Origin: Synechococcus sp. BIOS-E4-1
GTDB taxonomy: Bacteria > Cyanobacteriota > Cyanobacteriia > PCC-6307 > Cyanobiaceae
Length of the DNA stretch: 64,000 nucleotides
Direction of reading: 5' to 3'
NCBI RefSeq assembly: GCF_014279995.1
Contig: NZ_CP047935.1
Location: 1,447,494 to 1,511,493, forward strand
Shown: positions 8,997 through 16,894 of the stretch, piece after piece
Position numbering within the stretch: position 1 is the first letter of the stretch
How the letters are laid out: every line of letters starts with the position of its first letter
The notes under the pieces: model-generated
The model's database searches: none
Seen by the model: only the letters and a program-made list of their open reading frames with translations
What the model was told of the DNA's origin: nothing
Translations under genes and position numbers: made by a program

Positions 8997-9020
8997 AAAA
9001 AAAGGAGCCGAAGCTCCTTT
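8997..9020 (-). terminator. Probable original glnA terminator, now stranded
   Basis: AAAGGAGC (9001-9008) and GCTCCTTT (9013-9020) form a perfect 8-bp stem around a CGAA loop. On the minus strand the hairpin is followed by seven T, so it works mainly for minus-strand transcripts. It sits 31 nt beyond the orphan glnA tail at 9051-9077. Without the inserted element it would terminate glnA. Confidence 0.75.
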
Positions 9021-9050
9021 GTGATGAAGGTGACCTGTGGATCAATGAAG

Positions 9051-9077
9051 GATCAGGCGTCGTAGTACATCACGAAT
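9051..9077. repeat. attR: 27-bp direct repeat of the glnA 3-prime end
   Basis: A perfect 27-bp copy of 26152-26178, starting GATCAGGCGTCGTAGTACAT. Bases flanking the match differ on both sides. The sequence encodes the last residues (VMYYDA) and stop of glutamine synthetase on the minus strand, but no glnA body is attached here. It marks the distal junction of the integrated element. Confidence 0.9.
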
Positions 9078-9149
9078 GTCGTAATACACCGTCAATATCA
9101 CTAAAACACCAGTCACAGACTGCATTCTGCTTCTATCCCTATTCTGCCG

Positions 9150-9196
9150 TTTTGGGGACGCTTTTGGGGACAGCTTTGGGGACAGTTTTTGGGGAC
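9150..9196. repeat. Four iterated TTTTGGGGAC repeats, candidate integrase arm sites
   Basis: Copies at 9150-9159, 9162-9171, 9174-9183 (first T is C) and 9187-9196, spaced 12, 12 and 13 bp. The same unit recurs in the same orientation at 26085-26119 inside the other end. The period of about one helical turn and the position beside the attachment repeat fit arm-type sites of a tyrosine recombinase. Confidence 0.6.
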
Positions 9197-9252
9197 GGTT
9201 GACCACAGCACCGCCTCTTAGCTAGTACAGGTGTTCTAGCCGTGAGGACGCC

Positions 9253-9454
9253 ATGGGCGGATGGCCTTCAGGTCCGAAGGGTTACTGGCTTGCAAGGTTT
9301 CATCGGGACCCAAAGAGCACCTGCATCAAGGATCAAAGGGTGTTCGTGGATCACGGCAGACCGATGCCCGATGGACCTGCTTTGCTCAAGACACGCAGGG
9401 AAGCGATACGAGGATGCGCAGAAGCTTTGGCGTGAGCTGATCAGCTTTGGCTGA
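9253..9454 (+). pseudogene. DUF1651-like protein, frameshifted (copy 1)
   Basis: First of three related small genes. The frame from ATG 9253 reads WLARFHRDPKS, then RVFVDHGRPMPDGPALLKTRRE. It then leaves the family sequence. The expected continuation KRYEDAQKLWRELISFG lies in the next frame up to 9454. Compared with copies 2 and 3, two bases (AT of an ATG codon) appear to be missing near 9402. This looks like DUF1651, a small family common in Prochlorococcus and Synechococcus. The naming is from memory. Confidence 0.55.
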
Positions 9455-9622
9455 CAGCAGTCAGAGCCTCAATGGGGTGAGAGAGCTGAGCCTTAGCTGC
9501 TTCTGTCAGTTGTGTTGCTGAGGGTGCAGCCTTTTGAAAGTCTGAGAAAGAAGGACCCCCACGGCCCTTCTCAGAAAGCAGGATCCCGTCCAAGGAAGCG
9601 CTTTACAAAGCTTAATACTCCA

Positions 9623-9829
9623 ATGCTTCAGGCGTGGCTTGCTCGCTTCCAAGGAGACCCAAAGAGCAGGTGGGTCAGAGATCAGCGCGTGTTTGTCGAT
9701 CACGGCAGACCTATGCCTGATGGACCTGCTTTGCTCAAGACCAGAAGAGAGATGAGATTTGAAGCCGCGGCGAGTCTGTGGTTCCAGCTGAAGAGGCTTG
9801 GGTGGACCGTGGCTGAAGCTGCTTGGTGA
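9623..9829 (+). CDS. DUF1651-like small protein (copy 2)
   Basis: 68 residues from ATG 9623: WLARFQGDPKSRWVRDQRVF, then VDHGRPMPDGPALLKTRRE and SLWFQLKRLGWTVAEAAW. It has the full family pattern, unlike copy 1. In-frame sequence extends upstream to 9512, but similarity to copy 1 begins only near 9623. Copies 1 and 2 are nearly identical at nucleotide level around the VDHGRPMPDG motif, indicating recent duplication. The function is unknown. Confidence 0.6.
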   Translation: MLQAWLARFQGDPKSRWVRDQRVFVDHGRPMPDGPALLKTRREMRFEAAASLWFQLKRLGWTVAEAAW

Positions 9830-9888
9830 TTGCGTGTCCGCCGATACAAGTAGAGGCTTGTAGCTTTTGTTGGTCGAGACCGCGTCAA

Positions 9889-10119
9889 ATGGAAGGCTTG
9901 CTGACCATCGCGAACAAGTGCCAAACGGTCAGCTTCCTTTCCGATCCAAATACCAGTGGTTCGGCAAATGATGTTTTTGTGATCGTTGACCACATCAAAG
10001 ACATGCCAGAAGGTCATCCTCCACTTTTAAAGACACGCAGGAACATGCGTTATGAGGACGCCGTTGCTCTCTGGAAAGAGCTTCAACGCTGTGGGTGGAC
10101 TGTGGCGGAACCCGCTTGA
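9889..10119 (+). CDS. DUF1651-like small protein (copy 3, divergent)
   Basis: 76 residues from ATG 9889. The N-terminal part differs from copies 1 and 2. The C-terminal part keeps the signature FVIVDHIKDMPEG, PPLLKTRRNMRYEDA and WKELQRCGWTVAEPA. It is the most diverged member of the array. A GTG start at 9823, overlapping copy 2, is possible. The function is unknown. Confidence 0.55.
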   Translation: MEGLLTIANKCQTVSFLSDPNTSGSANDVFVIVDHIKDMPEGHPPLLKTRRNMRYEDAVALWKELQRCGWTVAEPA

Positions 10120-10999
10120 GGATGTGATCTAGAGCCCTCGAAGTCAGCCAGGAAGCCCTTGATCCTGATCGAGAGGTCCTTGCGCGTGTTGAAGGGGAGT
10201 GTCTACACCTGCCCTTAAATGTATTTCGGGGTGGGGGAGTTGTTAATACCTTCTACGATTTACAGGTTGCTATTGTTATTCGAATCTGATTTGCATTGTA
10301 AGCAATAGATATAGCAGCTAATCAGTCCTAAAAATGTAGGCACTAGGAGGCAGTATGCTTAACATCATTCACTGCAAGACCTGGAAGAATTTTTCTTGAC
10401 TTTTAATCCTTAAGCTGCTAGCAAGAGTGATAAGAAGCCAGTCAGGTAAAGGGAAACGGTACTGCTATTGGTACTGACAAGGCTGGAATCAAGCTATAAC
10501 TTGGATGCCCGATGCATAGTATGCATGGGACAAGAATCACTGTGCCTGAGTGACAACCATCCACCCTGATTGATTAGCAGCGCTGATGGGCTACGACGGC
10601 CTGCTGTCTGATGAATAAGGCAGCCAGATGCTAATTGATTATTATCAATAACTCAGTCGAGCAGAGCCCAGTGGTGACAGGGCTTTTTAGCCATTGCTTG
10701 GCGCACTTTATGCTGTCAGCTAACAGGTACTATTCATTTGCAATACGTAGTGACTACTAGGTGATAAGTAGAGCGTAACCTCGTTTTCAGCGAACCATTC
10801 TTATAGCTAACCTATCCGCTCAGAACCCAGTCGTAGCAGTGCTTCTTAGGAGTCGGTAGGTGTAGTCTGTGCTGGGCTGTGTTACTTAGAGGAACTACTT
10901 TATAGATAAGAATTTCTAATTTTGCGCCATCCACCCCACAACAATCAGGCCAATAATCAATCACCACAATCACTGAAAGGTCGTGTTCAGAGTGTCCTG

Positions 11000-11121
11000 C
11001 AGCCTGACAACATAGGATTCCTCTCACATATTTAGATAGAACTGTCTCAGGCACCTCCAGAAGGCTCTACAAGGCCCATCAGCTCATCGATACATCACAT
11101 CCACCACAGAAGCCATCAGGG
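11000..11121. repeat. 122-bp imperfect direct repeat, copy 1
   Basis: Similar to 12213-12336 along its whole length, with a conserved block AGAAGGCTCTACAAGG and a longer identical stretch TCATCGATACATCACATCCA. The two copies face the same way and bracket the 81-residue gene and the hli gene. Confidence 0.7.
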
Positions 11122-11190
11122 ACGCTTACAGGAGCTTGTGTGATATTCAGCGGATCAAGAATACTGGCAACAATAAAAAAAGTTGAGGCT

Positions 11191-11226
11191 AAAAGAAAAA
11201 GTCTCCCCGTAGTATCGCGAGGAGAC
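11191..11226 (-). terminator. Rho-independent terminator
   Basis: On the minus strand GTCTCC and GGAGAC (11226-11221 and 11206-11201) pair, followed by TTTTTCTTTT. It lies about 80 nt downstream of the minus-strand gene ending at 11306. Confidence 0.5.
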
Positions 11227-11305
11227 CCAATGCCCACATCCAGGATTCCAGTTCAAGAATGCCGGGTAGGGGTTAAGCGAATTGGACGAATCTTTCAGGC
11301 TGGCG

Positions 11306-11551
11306 TTATGCGAAAACCGCTTCTGAAGGCTTTGTTGTTGAGTCCGTCAGATCGTCTGTCTCTGGACTCTGGTCTGAACCGATTTTTGAGTCTTCAGCGC
11401 GAAGACGCCATTTGAGCTCATTAATTGCCCGAAGTGATTCGTCAGATTTCTTCGTATCTCCCATTGTACGGAAGTACTCAGCTCTGACTGTTTCCCACTT
11501 GATTGCAATTTCAATCTCCTCTGATGTTGAAAGTCTTAGTTTCGATGCCAT
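11306..11551 (-). CDS. Small hypothetical protein
   Basis: 81 residues, highly charged and largely helical (EEIEIAIKWETVRAEYFRTMGDTKKSDESLRAINELKWRL), with an acidic, serine/threonine-rich tail. No family is recognised. It is followed by a plausible terminator at 11191-11226, which supports it as a transcribed gene. It lies between the two copies of the 122-bp repeat. Confidence 0.5.
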   Translation of the reverse strand: MASKLRLSTSEEIEIAIKWETVRAEYFRTMGDTKKSDESLRAINELKWRLRAEDSKIGSDQSPETDDLTDSTTKPSEAVFA

Positions 11552-11796
11552 GTCAACTTATGCAAGTGAATCGAAGCTAAGAAGCACATGTGCAGAGCCG
11601 CGGTTGAAAGTTGCATTGATTTATCGCAAAAACCGTACACACTAATCTGTTTACATTTCACATTGAGTTCAGATTTAAGCGACTCAAGTGTCAACCGGCC
11701 AATTGTTTACTGCTTTCAGACTGGAAGGGCCAATAAAAATCCCCTACCGGTAGGCAGAGGAGAAGAGATGCCTGGCTGGATTTGAGAAAACGAAAC

Positions 11797-11955
11797 TCAG
11801 CCGAAAATTCCAAACACCTGGTCGATAATTCCCCTGCCAGTCAAAGCTTCAGTTGCCAAACCAATTGCAAGTCCAAGCATTGCAACTCGTCCATTGAGTT
11901 TTTCGCTGAAGACTTTGGTTGAGTCAGGGCTGAAATTGTCGGTTGCTTCGGGCAT
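11797..11955 (-). CDS. hli: High-light-inducible protein (Hli/Scp)
   Basis: A 52-residue single-helix protein. It begins MPEATDNFSPDSTKVF and carries the chlorophyll-binding motif EKLNGRVAMLGLAIGLATEALTG (E..NGR.AM.G pattern with a second glutamate in the helix), then GIIDQVFGIFG. Hli proteins bind chlorophyll and carotenoids and protect photosystem II under excess light. They are frequent in cyanophages and genomic islands, which fits its place inside the integrated element. Both the ATG (11955) and the stop TGA (11799) are clear. Confidence 0.92.
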   Translation of the reverse strand: MPEATDNFSPDSTKVFSEKLNGRVAMLGLAIGLATEALTGRGIIDQVFGIFG

Positions 11956-12444
11956 TGGATGGGACGCAATTAATCAATGTTAACGAATGTAACGGGCGTG
12001 TTGTGGGTTTCCGAGATGCCCTGCGGTAACTGGCTTTATTGGGAGGCAGGTTGATGGGATAAGTGACAATACTTAGTCGCCAATCACTGCCAGCTCTCGT
12101 TCAGTGGCCTACAGCGTGTCACACCAGAGGAACAATGCCCAATCAAGGATGCCGAAGTTGGCTCAGCAGGAGCAATATTCACTCATGCCCAGCTCTTCCA
12201 GTTTTTCTACAACAGCCTGACAGCACAAGATTCCCTTTGCATATATAGATAGGAGTGCTCTCAGGGGCACCTAGAAGGCTCTACAAGGGCTGTCGGTTCA
12301 TCGATACATCACATCCACTACAGAAGCTTTCAGGGCATCTCCTAGCGGCTTCCAAGGTTGACTCACCTCAGGACTAGACCCAACTGCACAAATTCCGAAG
12401 TGGTATCTAAAGAGTATTAACTCCCACTTCAATTTCTGTGCAGT
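11956..12444. other. Intergenic stretch with second repeat copy
   Basis: About 490 bp with no convincing gene. It contains the upstream region of hli and the second copy of the 122-bp repeat (12213-12336). The last 100 bp lie just beyond the stop of the replication gene. I see no clear terminator there. Confidence 0.5.
12213..12336. repeat. 122-bp imperfect direct repeat, copy 2
   Basis: Partner of 11000-11121. Shared blocks include CAGCCTGACA, AGAAGGCTCTACAAGG and TCATCGATACATCACATCCA. Small insertions and substitutions separate the copies, so the duplication is not recent. Confidence 0.7.
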
Positions 12445-15135
12445 TCAGGAGACCGTATACGACCAGACTCGAATGCCATTGGTGGAGACCTGTTTGCCTC
12501 TGGCCACATCAAACCCAGCCATTTGTACCAGTGCCTTAATGAACGTTGCCTTCACCACATCATCTGGACCTGGGATGACAATTTTGCCGCCAAGGAGTTG
12601 CTTCAGTTCTTGAGCTTCTTTCTTGACCAGGTTTTGCACAAGGGAGGCTACGGCTGCAAATTCCTGGGTGCCTTCATGGAACATCCCAGCATCAATCAGA
12701 GAGATCACGGAGAGCCTCTCCAGCCAGTAAAAAGCATGACTTGGATCCCTTCTTTCGTAATCAACAGCAAGACCAGTTACAGACGCTTTCTGAGCCTGTG
12801 ATCGTGCTTCGCCTAAACGGATCTCTCTCTTACAGAGTTGACGCAATAAACCCTGGCGGAATGACTTTGCATTGTCGCGCTGACGCTTTGCCCGTACCTT
12901 CCGTGATGTTGTGGCTCCCTTATTGGGGTTCTGTGCCAACAATTCAAGGAATGGCTTTAGCGTGTAACCCTGTTCCTGGAGACGGCACTTAAGCACGTGT
13001 TCATTAGCGAAGGCCTCATAATTATTCCGAGCCTCTAATTCGTGAGAATAAAAAAGTGAGCCGGTTGAAATTGCTCCAGCGAAGTCCCTATAGGCATCAA
13101 GATCACCATGACTGGCGGCCTTTGATTTAGCCCGTTGAACTGCTTCAAAGGTAGTTTTTCTGGTGCCCACCATTGCATTCGGAACAACCGAGGGCATCAA
13201 CAACACCCGGACCTGAGCACTGCGAGCCCGATCAAGAGCCTGCAGAGCATCCTCAGGACCCATGGCGTACTGCTGAACACAGGCAGCAATGCCCACAGAG
13301 GTCTTAGCCATTGAGATGCCGGAGATGACTGAGGGAGACATCGCCACCATGTCGTAAGCCGGACCGCTCCCTTCTGTGTTCCCCATGAATTCAGACACTG
13401 CCTGAGACGATGAGTTTTCTGCGCTGATCTGAAGGACGTTCTTCTCGTCAGTGAAGACAGCCGAGAATTCGATCATTGATTTGGCTTCCCCGAACGATGC
13501 CCAGACCTTGTGCCCGTCTTCCAGGGCTTGGGCCGAAAGCTGCTGCAGCAAGTCGATGTTCTCTCTATTGGTTTCCCCCACGTACAGAACACGCTCCCTG
13601 GCGAAGGTGGTCTGAATGACGCGGGGTGTTGTTCCGGTTGTCTCTTTCAGCCACTCCAGCTCGATGTCACCCAAGCCGGATTCAGCGGCGATCACGGTGA
13701 CGCAGGGATTTTTCAGGAGACGTTCAAGTGCCCTGACAGCTTCACGGCGAACCTCTGGCATCCGTTCAGTACCACCGACCAGAAGGTGCATCCCGGTCTG
13801 AGAGGTCTCATCCATGAACAGGAACGTGGGCCGTGGGTTCTCCTCCAGCTCATGGCTCCAACGCCACATATCCCATTCATTGCCTGGAGGCTTCTGGATC
13901 GACTCACAACAACAGAAAAGACCATCTCTGTTGAAGACTCCCTCATGCACGCCAAGAGTGCGTTCCACCGTGTTGCGTGCTGCCGACATGTCACGTACGC
14001 CGAATTCAGCAGCGCCCTTATGGACAAGCGAGGCACGGTGATACAGGCCCAGTACAACCATCCGATGGCCTAGCTCTCTCTCCATCAGGTCCACAGCAGC
14101 CACCGAGGCTTTCGTCTTGGCGGTACCGGTCGCACCAACCAAAGCGATCACGCGACTGTCGATGGATGCCTTCTGTATGTCCTCCGGTTCAAATTCCCTG
14201 TCGATGGTGATAGTTGACCACTGCTTACGGAGTCGGCTGTAAGGGGCTTGGCTAAAGAAGCCACGGACGCCCAGATCCTCCTGGTGGCCGAGAATTGGAA
14301 GGCTGGCGGGCACTTGCATCCCACGCAACTTCGCGGCGACATAGTCGTCCGTCTTGGCATAGCTACCGATCCAGCAGTACCAGCGAGCATCAGCACCGGC
14401 CTTTGATAGCTGGCGATGGAGTTGCTGAGCCATTCGTACAGAGGAGTTTCCCGCGTCGAACCGAACCGTGATCCGGCGACCACCTGCGGCCAACATCTCC
14501 AACGGCTTGCGGAGACGATCAGATCGAAGCTTCTGGCCACCAGAGTTGATGCCATTGAGGGCGACTGCGAGCTGCCCGATCGAAGATGAAGCCAACGCCT
14601 TCAGGGCTGACTCCTCGACGTGAACAGGGACCTCAGGGTTATCAAAGACGAACTGCCAAGCCTTCTCGATGCTGTATTGATCATCCGGGCAATCAAAGCC
14701 GTAGTGATCCAGAAGCTCCATGGCTCCAGACCAGCTCAGGGGAGGGAGGAAAACCTTCACCCGTGATGAACGGCAGTCGAATTTGATCTCGTCGTCGTCA
14801 CCGGTACGGATGGAGGGATGTAACCGATGGCCGGCCCACTCCAGTCCGGGCTTGATGATGCCCCGGTCAGTGATCACCGCTGAATAGAGGTTCCAGTTAA
14901 TGAAAGGGGTTTCCTTCAAAGTCCTGGAGGCCATCCGGTTCAGGTCACGTTCAGCCTGCGCCACCTCGTTAGGGCGTAGTTCGCTGTTGTCCCTGGCCTG
15001 CTTCTTCTTGGCCTCAGCGTGGCGATCAATCGCGTCTTCCCATCCCTTGTCTGCACCGGTTGTGATGAAACCGTCTGCAAACAGGGTGTGATCAATACCG
15101 TGGTTTTTAACCAGTTGAATACAGAGATCCTGCAC
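12445..15135 (-). CDS. CyRepA-like replication protein (primase/helicase-like)
   Basis: An 896-residue protein that I place with cyanobacterial plasmid replication proteins (CyRepA1 family, DUF3854 plus helicase-like ATPase). Residues 170-265 resemble the DUF3854 TOPRIM-like fold: VHVEESALKALASSS..LNGI, then ITVRFDAGNSSVRMAQQLHRQL and ARWYCWIGSYAKTDDYVA. The ATPase follows, with P-loop GATGTAKT (334-341) and a Walker B-like FLFMDETSQ. The charged C-terminal 250 residues are unassigned. GTG 15135 is two bases after the stop of the 77-residue gene, suggesting coupling. It is presumably the element's own replication initiator. A weaker alternative is a defence helicase. It is not a lanthipeptide synthetase: no LanC-type zinc motif is visible. 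Confidence 0.6.
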   Translation of the reverse strand: MQDLCIQLVKNHGIDHTLFADGFITTGADKGWEDAIDRHAEAKKKQARDNSELRPNEVAQAERDLNRMASRTLKETPFINWNLYSAVITDRGIIKPGLEWAGHRLHPSIRTGDDDEIKFDCRSSRVKVFLPPLSWSGAMELLDHYGFDCPDDQYSIEKAWQFVFDNPEVPVHVEESALKALASSSIGQLAVALNGINSGGQKLRSDRLRKPLEMLAAGGRRITVRFDAGNSSVRMAQQLHRQLSKAGADARWYCWIGSYAKTDDYVAAKLRGMQVPASLPILGHQEDLGVRGFFSQAPYSRLRKQWSTITIDREFEPEDIQKASIDSRVIALVGATGTAKTKASVAAVDLMERELGHRMVVLGLYHRASLVHKGAAEFGVRDMSAARNTVERTLGVHEGVFNRDGLFCCCESIQKPPGNEWDMWRWSHELEENPRPTFLFMDETSQTGMHLLVGGTERMPEVRREAVRALERLLKNPCVTVIAAESGLGDIELEWLKETTGTTPRVIQTTFARERVLYVGETNRENIDLLQQLSAQALEDGHKVWASFGEAKSMIEFSAVFTDEKNVLQISAENSSSQAVSEFMGNTEGSGPAYDMVAMSPSVISGISMAKTSVGIAACVQQYAMGPEDALQALDRARSAQVRVLLMPSVVPNAMVGTRKTTFEAVQRAKSKAASHGDLDAYRDFAGAISTGSLFYSHELEARNNYEAFANEHVLKCRLQEQGYTLKPFLELLAQNPNKGATTSRKVRAKRQRDNAKSFRQGLLRQLCKREIRLGEARSQAQKASVTGLAVDYERRDPSHAFYWLERLSVISLIDAGMFHEGTQEFAAVASLVQNLVKKEAQELKQLLGGKIVIPGPDDVVKATFIKALVQMAGFDVARGKQVSTNGIRVWSYTVS

Positions 15136-15137
15136 AA

Positions 15138-15371
15138 CTACGCCTCGGTCCCGAGCTGGAACAGTGCAGTCCCCTGGGCAGGAATCTCGCGGCCACTGGC
15201 TGCCATATAGACAACACCGCGCGAAGTGATCCTGAACCCGAGCACAATTTCCTCGTACTGATCAGTCACCGCCTGCATCGGCTGCCCCCAGGCTGTGAAC
15301 TTGAGTTCGAAACCGTGCCTCTTTCTCGGAGGACTGTTGCCGGATTCTCTGTAGAAAGTTTCTGTAGCCAT
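15138..15371 (-). CDS. Small hypothetical protein upstream of the replication gene
   Basis: 77 residues from ATG 15371 (MATETFYRESGNSPPRKRHG). It appears beta-rich and compact, with the run EEIVLGFRITSRGVVYMAASGREIPAQG. It ends two bases before the GTG of the CyRepA-like gene, so the two are probably translated together. No family is recognised. A role in replication control is inferred only from position. A longer frame to 15437 is open. Confidence 0.55.
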   Translation of the reverse strand: MATETFYRESGNSPPRKRHGFELKFTAWGQPMQAVTDQYEEIVLGFRITSRGVVYMAASGREIPAQGTALFQLGTEA

Positions 15372-15602
15372 GGTGGCGATCTCCTGTTGAAGTGAGTGAA
15401 TAAAGGCTTCTGATGCCCTACTTCCAGTAATAGGCACATGGGCAAGATGCAGTGTTTACATTCCGCAACACACCACATCCAGCGCCTGATAGTTCAGCTT
15501 CGGGCGTCTCTCGGTTGCCTCCTAGTCTTCCAATTCTGTCCATCTGACTTGGTAGGCCCATACAGGCAATAGGAAACCTATGGCTGTAATAACTGGACAG
15601 CT

Positions 15603-15782
15603 ATGGCTATTTCGGACAAGCGAATCCCTGTGTACTTCGGCACTTCCATGGAAGACAGGGTGCTCCGTGATCGTATTGCTGTCGGGGCTAAGTCCTTTGG
15701 GATGAACCAATCAGCCTTCCTGAGAGCTGCTGCCGTCTACGCCCTGGATAATGTAATTGACTTCGCCAGGAAGACGCGGTGA
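15603..15782 (+). CDS. Ribbon-helix-helix-like small regulator
   Basis: 59 residues: MAISDKRIPVYFGTSMEDR, then LRDRIAVGAKSFGMNQSAFLRAAAVYAL. A short N-terminal strand (RIPVYFGT) followed by two helices with the turn SFGMNQSAFLR fits the CopG/Arc RHH fold. It is divergent from the replication operon. Upstream lies an inverted repeat GCTGT-9-ACAGC (15583-15601) next to the start codon, a possible autoregulatory operator. It may control copy number or the replication operon (inference). Confidence 0.6.
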   Translation: MAISDKRIPVYFGTSMEDRVLRDRIAVGAKSFGMNQSAFLRAAAVYALDNVIDFARKTR

Positions 15783-15800
15783 AGAATAAAAGTGGCTGGC

Positions 15801-15944
15801 ATGAGCTTCAGGAACCAACTTTATTCTGAATACAAAGCAAACAGATATAAACCTAGAGCACCACGCTGGATCACCATCTGGAAGCGTTATGACGTGCCGT
15901 TGAGTTGGCTGGCAGCTGAGCCTGATTGCTGCCCCTGGCTATGA
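15801..15944 (+). CDS. Possible 47-residue protein
   Basis: An open frame from ATG 15801, 18 nt after the RHH-like gene on the same strand. It is basic, with clustered aromatic residues (KANRYKPRAPRWITIWKRYDVPLSWL) and a CC pair near the end. There is no recognised family and the ribosome binding site is weak. It might be a small accessory gene or chance. Confidence 0.3.
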   Translation: MSFRNQLYSEYKANRYKPRAPRWITIWKRYDVPLSWLAAEPDCCPWL

Positions 15945-16061
15945 ATTAATAAGCTCAATCGTGCCAGGTATTGATGGCTGATTTGTGGGATTCGTCAGAC
16001 TATTGAAGCGCTAAAAGCTCCCTATTATAACAGATTGTTTTTTGTGAATTAGTTATTAACT

Positions 16062-16334
16062 CTACCAATTCACAGTGCAATAAGTCGACGCTCGGCAGTC
16101 TTTTTGGCAACTGCCATCCCCACACCCGCCTTGCATATAGCTCCCACCACCAGCCACGCCTTCCAGCTCAGCCTCAGTGAGCTCTTTAGTAAGGTCGTCA
16201 TCAGAAACCTCAAACCCAGCCTCTCTGGCAATCGCAAGAACTGCATCAGGGTTCGCTGCAACCTTAAGCTTCTCCTGAAGGATAGTGTCTGATTTAACTT
16301 TTTCCATGAAGGCTTTGAACTGTTCCTCTGACAT
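16062..16334 (-). CDS. procA: Prochlorosin-type lanthipeptide precursor 1 (four Cys)
   Basis: A 90-residue precursor with a Nif11-like leader of 63 residues ending ELTEAELEGVAGG, the double-glycine cleavage signal cut by the ProcT-type peptidase/exporter. The core of 27 residues starts GSYMQGGCGDGSC and has Cys at core positions 8, 13, 17 and 23 and Ser/Thr at 2, 12, 20, 21 and 24. Several thioether rings are therefore possible. A ProcM-like synthetase would dehydrate Ser/Thr and cyclise them onto Cys. None is encoded in this window. The ATG at 16334 aligns with the other leaders and is preferred over 16343. The mature function is unknown. Confidence 0.88.
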   Translation of the reverse strand: MSEEQFKAFMEKVKSDTILQEKLKVAANPDAVLAIAREAGFEVSDDDLTKELTEAELEGVAGGGSYMQGGCGDGSCQKDCRASTYCTVNW

Positions 16335-16472
16335 GGGTTTCAAAAGTCATCAACAACTATAGCACGATATTCTGCAGCGTCTTTGTCAATCGATTAATAC
16401 GCTCAATTGTGCCAGGTATTGAAGGCTGATTGATGGTCTTTTTGGGGTGATTGAAGAGATAAAAAGCCCCTG

Positions 16473-16712
16473 TCAATGCAGAGGGTTTTGACAAGGGTCT
16501 GAATACATTCCAAAAGTACACCAATTGCCACCAGCCACGCCTTCTAGTTCCTCTTCACTGAGTTCAGTGATCTTATCAGCAGTGAATTCGTGGCCGTGTT
16601 CTTTAGCGATGCCCACAACATCTTCAGGTGACTTAGTTGCTTTTAGTTTCTCCTGAAGATTGGAATCACCTTTGACCTTGGCGAGGAATGCCTTGAGTTG
16701 TTCTAGGGACAT
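16473..16712 (-). CDS. procA: Prochlorosin-type lanthipeptide precursor 2
   Basis: 79 residues: a 62-residue Nif11-like leader (SLEQLKAFLAKVKGDSNLQEKL ... LSEEELEGVAGG) and a 17-residue core NWCTFGMYSDPCQNPLH with two Cys and one Thr and one Ser. One or two thioether rings are possible. The leader is the most divergent of the five, with EHGHEFTADKITE in place of the usual GFSISADDL. The stop overlaps the terminator hairpin at 16467-16485. Confidence 0.88.
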   Translation of the reverse strand: MSLEQLKAFLAKVKGDSNLQEKLKATKSPEDVVGIAKEHGHEFTADKITELSEEELEGVAGGNWCTFGMYSDPCQNPLH

Positions 16713-16894
16713 GGGTAACGGGCTTGTTAAGCAGTCATAGCACTGGTCTGCTGCAGAGGCTTTGGTTAATAATTACTGCGCTCAATCGTGCCAGGTATTG
16801 GTGGCTGATTGATGGTCTTTTTGGAGTGATTGAAGAAATAAAAACCCCAGCCGTTGCAGGGGCTTTGATGAGTAGGCTCAGCTCCATCCGGCTT

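Larger units (their letters stand above)
10120..11305. other. 1.2-kb AT-rich stretch without confident genes
   Basis: No frame on either strand looks like a convincing protein. A minus frame at 10812-11054 is open but has no recognisable features. Visible structure includes a perfect 15-bp inverted repeat ATGCATA-G-TATGCAT (10512-10526) and a second, ATTGAT-TATT-ATCAAT (10634-10649). There is also a strong Shine-Dalgarno sequence (AGGAGG at 10345-10350) before a 14-codon frame at 10355, and the first copy of a 122-bp repeat at 11000-11121. It could hold the element's replication origin. Confidence 0.4.

Noticed and set aside
8731-9045. Minus-strand open frame over the 8689-8961 gene
   Set aside because: It crosses the terminator hairpin and the plus frame has a better ribosome binding site; judged a shadow.
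9700-10017. Minus-strand 105-codon open frame across DUF1651-like copies 2 and 3
   Set aside because: The plus-strand frames match each other across three copies, which shows that the plus strand is coding.
10355-10399. 14-codon frame with a strong Shine-Dalgarno sequence
   Set aside because: Too short and isolated; no gene follows that it could lead into. Kept only as a note in the gap entry.
10812-11054. Minus-strand open frame of 80 codons in the element
   Set aside because: Its N-terminal part is inside the 122-bp repeat, composition is unlike a folded protein, and no ribosome binding site or partner supports it.
11140-11415. Plus-strand open frame opposite the 81-residue gene
   Set aside because: It runs through a terminator-like hairpin and overlaps a better minus-strand gene.
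12445-15135. Large protein near procA genes considered as the lanthipeptide synthetase ProcM
   Set aside because: It has a P-loop ATPase and TOPRIM-like pattern but no LanC-type zinc-binding Cys/His motifs and no LanM dehydratase features.
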